From: Pseudomonadales bacterium
Lineage (GTDB): Bacteria > Pseudomonadota > Gammaproteobacteria > Pseudomonadales > Halieaceae
Direction: 5' to 3'
Assembly: GCA_024234675.1 (NCBI GenBank)
Contig: JACKNU010000001.1
Span: 310,001 to 374,000, forward strand
DNA length: 64,000 bases
The position numbers and the translations under genes were made by a program. Every line of letters begins with the position of its first letter. Position 1 is the first letter of the stretch. The notes under the pieces are model-generated. The model had not been told where the DNA came from. It made no database searches and saw nothing but the letters and a program-made list of their open reading frames with translations. Below are positions 26,337 to 33,919 of the stretch, in pieces.

Positions 26337-28163
26337 TTGGCTGAGTTCAATCACAAGGCGTTTCTCAAGACCCTGACCACGCGGCCGGGGGTTTACCAGA
26401 TGTACGACGCTGAGCACAAGCTGCTGTACGTGGGCAAGGCGCGCAACCTGAAAAACCGGGTGGGCAGCTATTTTCGCGCCAGCGGCCTGACCGAAAAAAC
26501 CATGGCCCTGGTGGCGCGCATTCAGGAGATACAGGTCACCGTTACCACCACCGAGGTGGACGCGCTGCTGCTGGAGCACAACCTCATCAAGTCCCACCAG
26601 CCGCCGTACAATATCCTGCTGCGGGACGACAAGAGTTATCCCTATATCTTCCTGTCCAGCGAGGACAGGTTTCCGCGCCTGTCGCTGCACCGCGGCGCCA
26701 AGCGGCGCAAGGGGCAGTACTTCGGCCCCTATCCCAGCGCCGGTGCAGTGCGTGAGTCGCTGCATTTTCTGCAGAAAGTATTCAAGGTGCGGCAGTGCGA
26801 GGACAGCTACTTTCGCAACCGCTCGCGTCCCTGCCTGCAGCACCAGATTGACCGCTGCACCGCGCCCTGCGTGGGCCTGGTGAGCGAGGACGAGTACGCG
26901 CAGCAGGTGGAGAACACCACCCTCTTCCTGCGCGGCAAGTCCCAGGAACTGATGGTGCGGCTGGCCGACGACATGGAACAGGCCGCCGCCGAGCTGGCCT
27001 ACGAGAAAGCCGCCGTCTACCGCGACCAGCTCTCCCAGTTGCAACAGGTACAGGCCAGCCAGGGCATAGAGGGGGTGCAGGGTGACCTGGACATCCTGGC
27101 CGCCGCGGTGGAGGCCGGCCGCGCCTGCGTGCAGGTGCTGTTCGTGCGCGCGGCGCGCGTGCTGGGCAGCAAGACCTACTACCCGCCGCTGCGCCTGCAG
27201 GAGAACCCCGCCGAGGTGCTGGGCGCGTTTGTTCCCCAGTATTACCTGGGCGGGGCCCGCGCTATCCCGGGGGAGATCATTGTCAATGCGCCCCCCGAGG
27301 ATGTCGCCACCCTGGCGCAGGCGCTGTCGGCGCAGGCCGGCCGGCAGGTGCGGGTGCGCAGCCGAGTGCGGGAGGCGCGCGCCCGCTGGCTGCAACTGGC
27401 GGTGCAGACTGCCGAGACCAGCCTTGCGTCGCACCTCAGCGGCCGCCAGTCGGTGCTCGAGCGCCTGCAGGCCCTGCAGGAGCTGCTGGACCTGCCCGAG
27501 CAACCGCAGCGCATGGAGTGCTTCGATATCAGTCACAGCTCCGGCGAGGCCACGGTGGCTTCCTGCGTGGTGTTCGACCAGAACGGTCCGCGCAAGTCCG
27601 ACTACCGGCGTTTCAATATCGAGGGCATCACCCCCGGCGATGACTACGCCGCCATGCAGCAGGCCCTGGAACGGCGTTACAAGCGCCTCAAGTCGGGCGA
27701 GGCGCCACTGCCGGATATTCTCTTTATCGACGGGGGCAAGGGCCAGGTCAGCCAGGCCATGGCGGTGTTATCGGACCTGCAGGTGAGCGGGGTGGAGGTT
27801 ATCGGGGTGGCCAAGGGGGTGACCCGCAAGGCCGGTTTCGAGACCCTGCTCAACGGCGCCACCGGACGGGAGCGCCAGCTGGCCGGCGATAACCCGGCCC
27901 TGCACCTGATCCAGCAGATCAGGGACGAGGCCCACCGCTTTGCTATCACCGGCCATAGGGCGCGCCGGGACAAGGCGCGCCAGCGGTCGGCACTGGAAGA
28001 CATTCCCGGCGTGGGCGCCAAGCGCCGCCGGGAACTGTTGCGGCATTTCGGCAGTGCCCAGGCGGTGGAAAACGCCAGTGCCGACGAGCTGAGGAAAATA
28101 TCCGGAATTAGTGCCACAATGGCACAACAGATCTACGATCATTTACACAACATCAGTGACTGA
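26337..28163 (+). CDS. uvrC: UvrABC excinuclease subunit C
   Basis: UvrC, 608 residues, makes both incisions in nucleotide excision repair. The GIY-YIG nuclease domain opens with TRPGVYQMYDAEHKLLYVGK (about 16-35), the UVR interaction motif lies near 200-235 (AELAYEKAAVYRDQL), the RNase H-like nuclease follows (FDISHSSGE, IDGGKGQ) and tandem helix-hairpin-helix motifs close the protein (IPGVGAKRRREL). The start is TTG 26337 with no strong ribosome-binding site; it is supported by N-terminal match to the family. It is joined to pgsA, as in many gammaproteobacteria. Confidence 0.97.
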   Translation: MAEFNHKAFLKTLTTRPGVYQMYDAEHKLLYVGKARNLKNRVGSYFRASGLTEKTMALVARIQEIQVTVTTTEVDALLLEHNLIKSHQPPYNILLRDDKSYPYIFLSSEDRFPRLSLHRGAKRRKGQYFGPYPSAGAVRESLHFLQKVFKVRQCEDSYFRNRSRPCLQHQIDRCTAPCVGLVSEDEYAQQVENTTLFLRGKSQELMVRLADDMEQAAAELAYEKAAVYRDQLSQLQQVQASQGIEGVQGDLDILAAAVEAGRACVQVLFVRAARVLGSKTYYPPLRLQENPAEVLGAFVPQYYLGGARAIPGEIIVNAPPEDVATLAQALSAQAGRQVRVRSRVREARARWLQLAVQTAETSLASHLSGRQSVLERLQALQELLDLPEQPQRMECFDISHSSGEATVASCVVFDQNGPRKSDYRRFNIEGITPGDDYAAMQQALERRYKRLKSGEAPLPDILFIDGGKGQVSQAMAVLSDLQVSGVEVIGVAKGVTRKAGFETLLNGATGRERQLAGDNPALHLIQQIRDEAHRFAITGHRARRDKARQRSALEDIPGVGAKRRRELLRHFGSAQAVENASADELRKISGISATMAQQIYDHLHNISD

Positions 28164-28181
28164 CTCCAGCGGAGCGCGAGT

Positions 28182-28754
28182 TTGCCGATTAACGTCCCCA
28201 ACGCCCTGACCATTCTGCGCATACTGCTCATACCGGTGCTGGTGATCGTGTTTTACCTGCCCTTCAAGAACCACCTGGTGGTGGCGGCGGGCATTTTTGC
28301 TTTCGCCGCGGTGACCGACTGGTTCGACGGCTACCTGGCCAGGCGCCTGGGCCAGATGACCGCCTTTGGTGCCTTCCTGGACCCGGTGGCGGACAAACTC
28401 ATGGTGGCCATCGCCCTGGTGCTGCTGGTAGAGCGCCACGATACCCTGCTGTTCACGCTGGCGGCCTGCGTGATCATCGGTCGGGAAATTGTGGTTTCCG
28501 CACTGCGCGAATGGATGGCGGAGTTGGGAGAGCGCACCTCGGTGGCGGTGTCGTTTATCGGCAAGGTGAAAACCGCCGCCCAGATGCTGGCGATCACCGG
28601 CCTGCTGGCCATAGACCCCGCCCGCGACGAGAGCTGGTTGCTGGCCCTGTGCTACCTGGTGCTGTACACCGCCGCGGTGCTGACCCTGTGGTCCATGGTG
28701 ATTTACCTGCAAGCCGCCTGGGAGGTGATCAAGGCCAGGGATAATGCCTTGTAA
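28182..28754 (+). CDS. pgsA: CDP-diacylglycerol-glycerol-3-phosphate phosphatidyltransferase
   Basis: PgsA, 190 residues, commits CDP-diacylglycerol to phosphatidylglycerol. It is a membrane enzyme with about five or six helices. The CDP-alcohol phosphotransferase signature is complete: DWFDGYLARRLGQ followed by GAFLDPVADK (about 46-70), with all four metal-binding aspartates. The start is TTG 28182 behind GGAGCG. It lies 18 bp after uvrC, and tRNA-Gly follows, the order seen in enterobacteria. Confidence 0.95.
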   Translation: MPINVPNALTILRILLIPVLVIVFYLPFKNHLVVAAGIFAFAAVTDWFDGYLARRLGQMTAFGAFLDPVADKLMVAIALVLLVERHDTLLFTLAACVIIGREIVVSALREWMAELGERTSVAVSFIGKVKTAAQMLAITGLLAIDPARDESWLLALCYLVLYTAAVLTLWSMVIYLQAAWEVIKARDNAL

Positions 28755-28788
28755 TTCAGGCGCTTGCATGAGTTAGCTGCTATAGTTC

Positions 28789-28816
28789 TTGACTCCCGCC
28801 CCGCGCGGCATAAAAT
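28789..28816 (+). promoter_or_regulatory. Strong sigma70 promoter for the tRNA-Gly unit
   Basis: TTGACT (28789-28794), a 16-bp spacer and TAAAAT (28811-28816), followed by a G-rich discriminator. Transcription would start near 28823 and cross the truncated tRNA copy before the complete tRNA-Gly. Confidence 0.75.
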
Positions 28817-28848
28817 AGTCGGGGTCTGGAACGGACACGCAGCAACGC

Positions 28849-28885
28849 GCGGGAATAGCTCAGTTGGTAGAGCGCAACCTTGCCA
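28849..28885 (+). pseudogene. Truncated tRNA-Gly (5' half only)
   Basis: Thirty-seven bases identical to the first 37 bases of the complete tRNA-Gly at 28953, from the acceptor strand through the GCC anticodon. After that the sequence diverges and no matching anticodon 3' strand, T arm or acceptor 3' strand is found before the next copy starts. It is a partial duplication that would be transcribed from the same promoter but could not form a tRNA. Confidence 0.85.
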
Positions 28886-28952
28886 TGGGTGAGGCGGGGC
28901 GCGCAGCCTCGACGGTTCCGGCGACCACGGCGGTGGATACACGCAGCGATGT

Positions 28953-29028
28953 GCGGGAATAGCTCAGTTGGTAGAGCGCAACCTTGCCAAGGTTGAGGTC
29001 GCCGGTTCGAACCCGGTTTCCCGCTCCA
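28953..29028 (+). tRNA. glyW: tRNA-Gly (anticodon GCC)
   Basis: A 76-base cloverleaf with CCA encoded. The acceptor stem GCGGGAA pairs with TTCCCGC; D stem GCTC/GAGC; anticodon stem CAACC/GGTTG with loop TTGCCAA (GCC); T arm GCCGG-TTCGAAC-CCGGT. The position after pgsA corresponds to enterobacterial glyW. It is followed 15 bp later by three tandem repeats that copy parts of its 3' half. Confidence 0.97.
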
Positions 29029-29043
29029 ATCACATATCCCTCA

Positions 29044-29229
29044 ACCGGCGTGCCGGTTCGAAGTCGATGGCGACCCCCGCCGTTTCCCGCTCCAATCCCA
29101 AACCCCTTAAACCGGCGTGCCGGTTCAAAGTCGATGGCGACCCCCGCCGTTTCCCGCTCCAATCCCAAACCCCCTAGACCGGCGTGCCGGTTCGAAATCG
29201 ATGGCGACCCCCGCCGTTTCCCGCACCAA
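29044..29229 (+). repeat. Three tandem 67-bp repeats containing the tRNA-Gly 3' end
   Basis: Units begin at 29044, 29111 and 29178 (two full units of 67 bp, the third about 52 bp) and are nearly identical. Each holds GCCGGTT(C)GAA-like T-loop sequence and, after about 20 foreign bases, GTTTCCCGC(T/A)CCAA, matching the tRNA's acceptor 3' strand and CCA. Each unit can form two short hairpins: ACCGGC-GT-GCCGGT and GGCG-ACCCC-CGCC. The arrangement recalls the rtT repeats after E. coli tyrT, which also repeat the tRNA 3' end. Alternative: scars of repeated integration at the tRNA 3' end. Confidence 0.9.
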
Positions 29230-29239
29230 CGCCGAATTG

Positions 29240-31090
29240 CTACCGCGGCCTGCCAAATACCTGCGTCCAGTAGACGTTGTAGGTGCTGGAGGGATTGCTG
29301 ATTTTGGCGGTGCCAATCTCGGTGTAGCTGGAGCGCATGATATTGGCGCAGTGACCGGGGCTGCCCAGCCAGCCGGCCATCACCGAGCTGACAGAGCTGT
29401 ATCCTGCCGCGATGTTCTCTCCCACCGTGGACCAGGTGTAACCCGCCCGGGTCGCACGGGTTCCCACCGACTGGCCGTCAGAGCCGGTGTGGCTGAAGAA
29501 GTCGTTGCTGGCCATGTCCGTGGAATGGCCGACTGCCGCCGTTTCCAGTTTACAACTCCAGGCCAGCGGCGCCGTGGCCGGGTAGGAAGTCGAGCCACAC
29601 ATCCTGGCCTGCGCCCGGGCGGCATTGACCGCGTTGAGCATGGACTGCTCCTCGGCACTCAGGGCACAGTTGCCACTGACCGGCGGGGCGGACTGCGGGC
29701 CATCGTCGCGGTCGTCTACGGGGTCGCAGGCGTCACCCAGACCATCGTCATCGAGGTCGCTCTGGGTCGGGTTGTAGGTGCTGGGACAGTTGTCGCTCCC
29801 GGCATTGACGCCGTCGTTATCCAGGTCCAGATCGTTCTGGCTGTCGCAGGCGTTGCCGATGCCGTCATTGTCCGCATCGGCCTGGTTCGGGTTGAAATGG
29901 GCCGGGCAGTTGTCAGCACTGTCCTGTATATCGTCGCGGTCAGTGTCGGTAAACGGGTCGCAGGCATCCCCCAGGCCGTCCCTGTCGATATCCGCCTGGC
30001 TCGGGTTGCGTACGCTCACGCAGTTATCGGTGTTGTTGGTCACGTAACCCGCGGGCATTTCCACCGCCACGATGCTGTCCGCCGGATCACCATAACCGTC
30101 GCCGTCCACGTCGCGGTAGTACTCCCGACTGGTAAAGCCCTCGTCGATAGTGCCGTTGCAATTGTTGTCGGCGCTGTCGAACTGCTCACGCGCTCCCGGG
30201 AAAATGCTGCTGTTGTTGTCATCGCAGTCCGTGTTGTCGGCCACGTAGCCCGGCACCGGGTCCACCGATTGTATGGCGCCGCGATTGGCGCCGAAGCCGT
30301 CGCCGTCGACGTCAGGATAGAGTCGCCGGGCGCCCTCGTCAGTGGCGCCGTCGCAATCGTTGTCGCGACCGTCTACGACCTCGCTGGCACCGGGATGATC
30401 CGACACCCTGGAATCATCGCAGTCGAGCTTGTTCGCCACGTACCCCGCCGGCTTGCGCAACTCCATCCGGCTGGTGGCGGGGTCGCCGTAGCCGTCGCCA
30501 TCGCGGTCCCGGAAAAACCGTGCCGCGACAAAGCCCTCGTCTATGCGCCCGTTGCAGTTGTTGTCCAGGCCATCGGCCTGTTCCTGGGCCCGCGGGTAGA
30601 TTGCGCCGTTGCTGTCATCGCAGTCCAGGTCGTTGCCCACGAAGCCCCGGGGCTGCTCGAATGCCATGGTGCTCTTGTCGGCGGCGCCGTAGTGGTCCCC
30701 GTCGACGTCCCGGTACCAGGCCCGTTTGCTGGTGGTGGGCTCGAAGACCGCGGACAACTCCACGTCGCCATCGAATTCGGCGAACTGCTCCGGCAGGGGT
30801 GCGAGTTTCACCTCGCATATCGGAATGACGGTTATGCCGCAGACTCCCTTCCACTTCACGAAGCGGTAACCGTCGGCCGCTACGGCGGTGAAGGTTTCGG
30901 AGTACAGCTCTTCGATAGGAACTACGCAGGAAGCCTGGTCACAGTCAGCAGTGCCCGAGGCGGAATCTATGCGGCCGGTTTCGTCCGTCAGGATGACCAG
31001 GCGGCAACTTGCCAGCAGCAGGGCGGCCAGCACCACCAGCACGCGTTTGGCAAGCAATTGATTAATAGTTCCGGCTGTATTCAAGCGCAT
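29240..31090 (-). CDS. Lipoprotein with MopE-like and thrombospondin-3 repeats and a CAP domain
   Basis: A 616-residue predicted lipoprotein; the lipobox LASC places the lipidated cysteine at C29. Residues about 60-117 (YRFVKWKGVCG) resemble an InlB/Listeria-Bacteroides-type repeat. Four MopE-like repeats follow from about 125 to 360, each with an aspartate cluster such as DVDGDGYGD, then DCDD and DNNCNGxIDEG; the fourth is cut short. Thrombospondin type 3 repeats (NPxQxDxDxDGLGDACD) cover about 360-455. A CAP/SCP domain ends the protein (about 470-616; HSTDMASNDFFSHTG, GENIAAG, GWLGSPGHCANIM). The repeats suggest a calcium-stiffened stalk displaying a CAP domain at the cell surface; the function is inferred only. 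It lies between two tRNA genes that are normally neighbours. Confidence 0.85.
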   Translation of the reverse strand: MRLNTAGTINQLLAKRVLVVLAALLLASCRLVILTDETGRIDSASGTADCDQASCVVPIEELYSETFTAVAADGYRFVKWKGVCGITVIPICEVKLAPLPEQFAEFDGDVELSAVFEPTTSKRAWYRDVDGDHYGAADKSTMAFEQPRGFVGNDLDCDDSNGAIYPRAQEQADGLDNNCNGRIDEGFVAARFFRDRDGDGYGDPATSRMELRKPAGYVANKLDCDDSRVSDHPGASEVVDGRDNDCDGATDEGARRLYPDVDGDGFGANRGAIQSVDPVPGYVADNTDCDDNNSSIFPGAREQFDSADNNCNGTIDEGFTSREYYRDVDGDGYGDPADSIVAVEMPAGYVTNNTDNCVSVRNPSQADIDRDGLGDACDPFTDTDRDDIQDSADNCPAHFNPNQADADNDGIGNACDSQNDLDLDNDGVNAGSDNCPSTYNPTQSDLDDDGLGDACDPVDDRDDGPQSAPPVSGNCALSAEEQSMLNAVNAARAQARMCGSTSYPATAPLAWSCKLETAAVGHSTDMASNDFFSHTGSDGQSVGTRATRAGYTWSTVGENIAAGYSSVSSVMAGWLGSPGHCANIMRSSYTEIGTAKISNPSSTYNVYWTQVFGRPR

Positions 31091-31599
31091 GTCTTAACCC
31101 CGCAGGCACCAGTGAATTCACAGATTTATTGACAGTTACTAGCAAGCCGCAGGCCAGAATGGTTTTTGTGGGTTTTTCCACCGATTTGGCTTGCCAAACG
31201 CGATGCACTGGGCGCCTGGTTCCAGTACCTGCCCGGTCCGGAATGGCGCGGGCAGTAATTTTGGCTGTAATGGCGGCTGATCGGCTCGGCAACAGCGATT
31301 TTCAGCCCCAACTGCCCCCCGACGCGCCCGCAAACGGGGCCGGGAGGCCCATGGTGGCTGGCATTCCGCCAAGGGTGGCGGAGCGCATTTTGTGTCAGGA
31401 AGCGACAAAATGTGCCGCTCTCTGTCACCTGCCTGCGCGTCGAGGCCGATTGGCCCCACTGCAGCCAGGCAAGTGGCGGGTAGTGTCATGCCGCTGGCGT
31501 ATCGGGCCATGTAAGCCATACCGTGGCAGCCGCTATCCTGTGTTCATTCAAAACAGGCCGGGGGGCGGCCAATAATAATTTTGTTTATCTCAGTTTGCC
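31091..31599. other. Intergenic stretch without a recognisable gene
   Basis: About 500 bp between the CAP lipoprotein and the tRNA-Cys promoter. Open frames on both strands (for example 31129-31575 plus and 31139-31519 minus) translate to Arg/Pro/Cys-rich sequence with no family resemblance, so I do not call them. The only structure seen is the inverted repeat ATTTTGT-N11-ACAAAAT at 31387-31411. Confidence 0.6.
31387..31411. repeat. Inverted repeat ATTTTGT-N11-ACAAAAT
   Basis: Perfect 7-bp arms with an 11-bp spacer, AT-rich within a GC-rich genome. It has the form of a dimeric regulator's operator, but no gene it would control starts close by. Confidence 0.4.
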
Positions 31600-31628
31600 T
31601 TGACCTGCCCTGGCATGGGCCGTAAAAT
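31600..31628 (+). promoter_or_regulatory. Strong sigma70 promoter for tRNA-Cys
   Basis: TTGACC (31600-31605), a 17-bp spacer and TAAAAT (31623-31628), with a GC-rich discriminator (GGCGCCCG) typical of stable-RNA promoters. Start expected near 31635, giving a leader of about 60 bases before the tRNA. Confidence 0.8.
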
Positions 31629-31694
31629 GGCGCCCGCAAGTGATTGATTTACTTGCGGTTTTGTTTCTTTCTTGAATCAAATCAATGTCTTACA

Positions 31695-31768
31695 GGCTCG
31701 GTGGCAGAGTGGTTATGCAGCGGACTGCAACTCCGTAAACGCCGGTTCGATTCCGACCCGAGCCTCCA
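31695..31768 (+). tRNA. cysT: tRNA-Cys (anticodon GCA)
   Basis: A 74-base cloverleaf with encoded CCA: acceptor stem GGCTCGG/CCGAGCC, anticodon stem GCGGA/TCCGT with loop CTGCAAC (GCA), T loop TTCGATT, discriminator U. It is the counterpart of enterobacterial cysT, but stands 2.7 kb from tRNA-Gly with its own promoter. No tRNA-Leu (leuZ) follows before folA. Confidence 0.97.
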
Positions 31769-31909
31769 ATCTTTCAAGTATCCCCGTAGCGTGGTTACCG
31801 TGCACGCCGGCGAGAGCGCCCACCTGTTGGTTTCCCTCCCGGTGCAGGATGAATATCCGCCGGCGGTTGGCTATGCTGCGCGTCACTTGCAGTGCACAGG
31901 GTGCCGGGT

Positions 31910-32416
31910 ATGCCGCTTTCCATCATTTATGCGCGTTCACAGAATTATTGCATCGGGCGCAACGGCGACCTGCCCTGGGACCTGCCCGACGAATTTGCCC
32001 ACTTTACCCGCACCACTACCGGTGGCGCGGTTATCATGGGTCGAAAAACCTATCAGGATCACAATTCCTATCTGTCGGGACGCGTCAATATTGTCGTGAG
32101 TCGCAACAGTTATTTGACGCTGGCGCCCAAGGTGCTGCGAGCCAGTTCGCTGGTGCAAGCGGTAGCCATTGCCGCGCGAGAGCGAGGCGAGATATTTGTG
32201 ATCGGTGGCAGCGGGCTGCTCACAGAGGCGTTCCCCGGGGCCACTACCGCTTACGAAACGGTAGTACACGCAGATATCGAGGGGGATACCTTCGTAACAC
32301 CCTTTGACTTCAGCAGCTGGCGGACAGAACAGTTGGAAGAACACCCCGTCGACGACCGGCACGCGCACGGGTTTGCGATCTACAGGCATGTCCGTGATGC
32401 CGGGGACCAGCAGTAA
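31910..32416 (+). CDS. folA: Dihydrofolate reductase
   Basis: A 168-residue enzyme reducing dihydrofolate to tetrahydrofolate with NADPH. ATG 31910 gives the familial MPLSIIYARSQNYCIGRNG; an in-frame GTG at 31892 would add six unlikely residues. PWDLPDEFAHF places a glutamate (E28) at the catalytic acid position held by D27 in E. coli. GGAVIMGRKTY and FVIGGSGLL are the NADPH-binding segments. It stands alone after tRNA-Cys, and the 150 bp that follow hold no gene. Confidence 0.93.
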   Translation: MPLSIIYARSQNYCIGRNGDLPWDLPDEFAHFTRTTTGGAVIMGRKTYQDHNSYLSGRVNIVVSRNSYLTLAPKVLRASSLVQAVAIAARERGEIFVIGGSGLLTEAFPGATTAYETVVHADIEGDTFVTPFDFSSWRTEQLEEHPVDDRHAHGFAIYRHVRDAGDQQ

Positions 32417-32566
32417 CGATATCGCCGGGTTCGCGGGGTAATTCGGTTGGAGCCGGGGCGAGCTGGTACCTGTTTTTCGCTCATTGCGGCAACTCACGTA
32501 TACTTCGAGACGTCACTTCATCCCCGGCTTGCCAGACAGGCAAGCAGCCAGAGAGAACCAACGCGT

Positions 32567-33919
32567 ATGCAATGCAATGGCACGGTCGCGCCCGGTTTTG
32601 AACCGGTCAGGCAGCTCTACGAGCAGCAGATGCAAACCATGGCGGAGGAAAATACCCAGCTCTGCGTCTACTACCGCGGCGAGAGGGTGGTCGACCTGTG
32701 GGCGTCCTCCAAGGCGGACAGCGGCTTCGCGGCGGACTCCCTGGTCAATATATTCAGCAGCGGCAAGAGCCTGGAGGCAATCGCCATGGCAGCGCTGGTC
32801 AGCAAGGGCCTGTTGAGTTACGACGCCCGGATCACCGAATACTGGCCCGAGTTCGGCGCCAACGGCAAGGAGGGGCTGACTATTGCCGACCTGATGCGAC
32901 ACGAGGCCGGGCTCGCCAACTTTGATACCTCCCTCGATATGGAGGACCTGCTTACCGAAAACATCAAGGCCAATGCAGTGGGCCGCATCATAGAGCGGCA
33001 TGGCCTTTCCTACCGCCGGGGCAAGCGGGAGTATCACGCCCTGACCCGGGGCTGGATTGTCAACGAGGTGTTCCGGCGGGTCGACCCCGCCGGCCGCACC
33101 ATCGGCGAATTCTTTCGGGAGGATATCAGCCAGCCGCTGGGTGCGGACGTGATGATCGGGGTCAGGGAACAGGACATGGGGCGCGTGGCCGGAGTCTCGC
33201 CCCTGGGCCTTGGCTTTGAGTTCCTGCAGAGTTTGAAACCGAAATTTCTGGGCCGGCGCATTGTTCACAACATCTTCCAGCTGGCCGGCAGACTGGCGCG
33301 AATGATCCCCTCCGTCCTCAAGGCGAGAAAGTCGGCTACCCGGCCACCCCTTGTCGGTTTCGGGGTCATGGACTTTTTCAACGAGCCGGGATTTGCCCGG
33401 GGTGAAACCCCCTCGGCCAACGCCACCTGTTCCGCCCGGGGGCTGGCGAAAGTAGGAGCCATGGTAGCGGCCGGAGGTAGCTGGGAGGGCAGGGAGTATT
33501 TGAGCATGCAGGCCTGGTCGGCACTGCATGCCAGGCCCGTGAAGGCGCAAATGGGGGGCGTTATAACCACCCGTTTTACCCAGGGCGGTGTCGACAGCTT
33601 CATTCCCTGCGGGCCCGGGTGCAGCCGGCTGGAGCGTGACTTCACCGTCGGCAGGGAAGGCTTCTACGGCTGGATGGGCCTGGGCGGTTCCATATTCCAG
33701 TGGCATCCGCAACTGGAAATAGGCTTTGCTTTCGTGCCAACCGCATTGCACGTGCTGGATTTCTTTAACGAGCGCGGCAAGCTTTACCAGGCGGAAGTAC
33801 TGCGGTGCGCGACGGTATTGGCTGCGCGGGATGGTGAGGGTGGCGGTCGGGCCGGCGCCGGAGTCAATGGGGCAACCGCCGTGAGGCAAACCATGGTTGA
33901 ATCAAGGAGTTCACAATGA
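32567..33919 (+). CDS. EstB/class C beta-lactamase-family serine hydrolase
   Basis: A 450-residue protein of the beta-lactamase-fold esterase group. The SxxK motif is SSGK with nucleophile S64 and K67, in VNIFSSGKSLEAIAMAA. LVDLWAS-like and YWPEFGANGKEGLT segments and LMRHEAGLA are typical of EstB-type esterases. YRRGKREYHALTRGW contains the likely catalytic tyrosine. No signal peptide is evident, which argues for a cytoplasmic esterase and against a secreted beta-lactamase. It overlaps the downstream SDR gene by four bases (ATGA). A paralogue lies at 44.5 kb. The substrate is unknown. Confidence 0.85.
   Translation: MQCNGTVAPGFEPVRQLYEQQMQTMAEENTQLCVYYRGERVVDLWASSKADSGFAADSLVNIFSSGKSLEAIAMAALVSKGLLSYDARITEYWPEFGANGKEGLTIADLMRHEAGLANFDTSLDMEDLLTENIKANAVGRIIERHGLSYRRGKREYHALTRGWIVNEVFRRVDPAGRTIGEFFREDISQPLGADVMIGVREQDMGRVAGVSPLGLGFEFLQSLKPKFLGRRIVHNIFQLAGRLARMIPSVLKARKSATRPPLVGFGVMDFFNEPGFARGETPSANATCSARGLAKVGAMVAAGGSWEGREYLSMQAWSALHARPVKAQMGGVITTRFTQGGVDSFIPCGPGCSRLERDFTVGREGFYGWMGLGGSIFQWHPQLEIGFAFVPTALHVLDFFNERGKLYQAEVLRCATVLAARDGEGGGRAGAGVNGATAVRQTMVESRSSQ

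Noticed and set aside
29044..29229. CRISPR array
   Set aside because: The units are contiguous, nearly identical along their whole length and without unique spacers; no cas gene is nearby.
28968..29301. Short frames over tRNA-Gly and the tandem repeats (for example one containing AGSNPVSRSN)
   Set aside because: Translation of tRNA and repeat sequence; such peptides arise whenever a tRNA is read as protein.
29117..31132. 671-codon plus-strand frame opposite the CAP lipoprotein
   Set aside because: Val/Ala-rich translation mirrors the aspartate-repeat codons on the other strand; the minus-strand protein has a lipobox and recognisable domains.
31129..31575. 148-codon plus-strand and 126-codon minus-strand frames before tRNA-Cys
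   Set aside because: Composition and lack of ribosome-binding sites or homology give no support for either.
32567..33919. True secreted class C beta-lactamase (antibiotic resistance)
   Set aside because: No signal peptide, and the surrounding motifs are those of EstB-type esterases; resistance should not be inferred.
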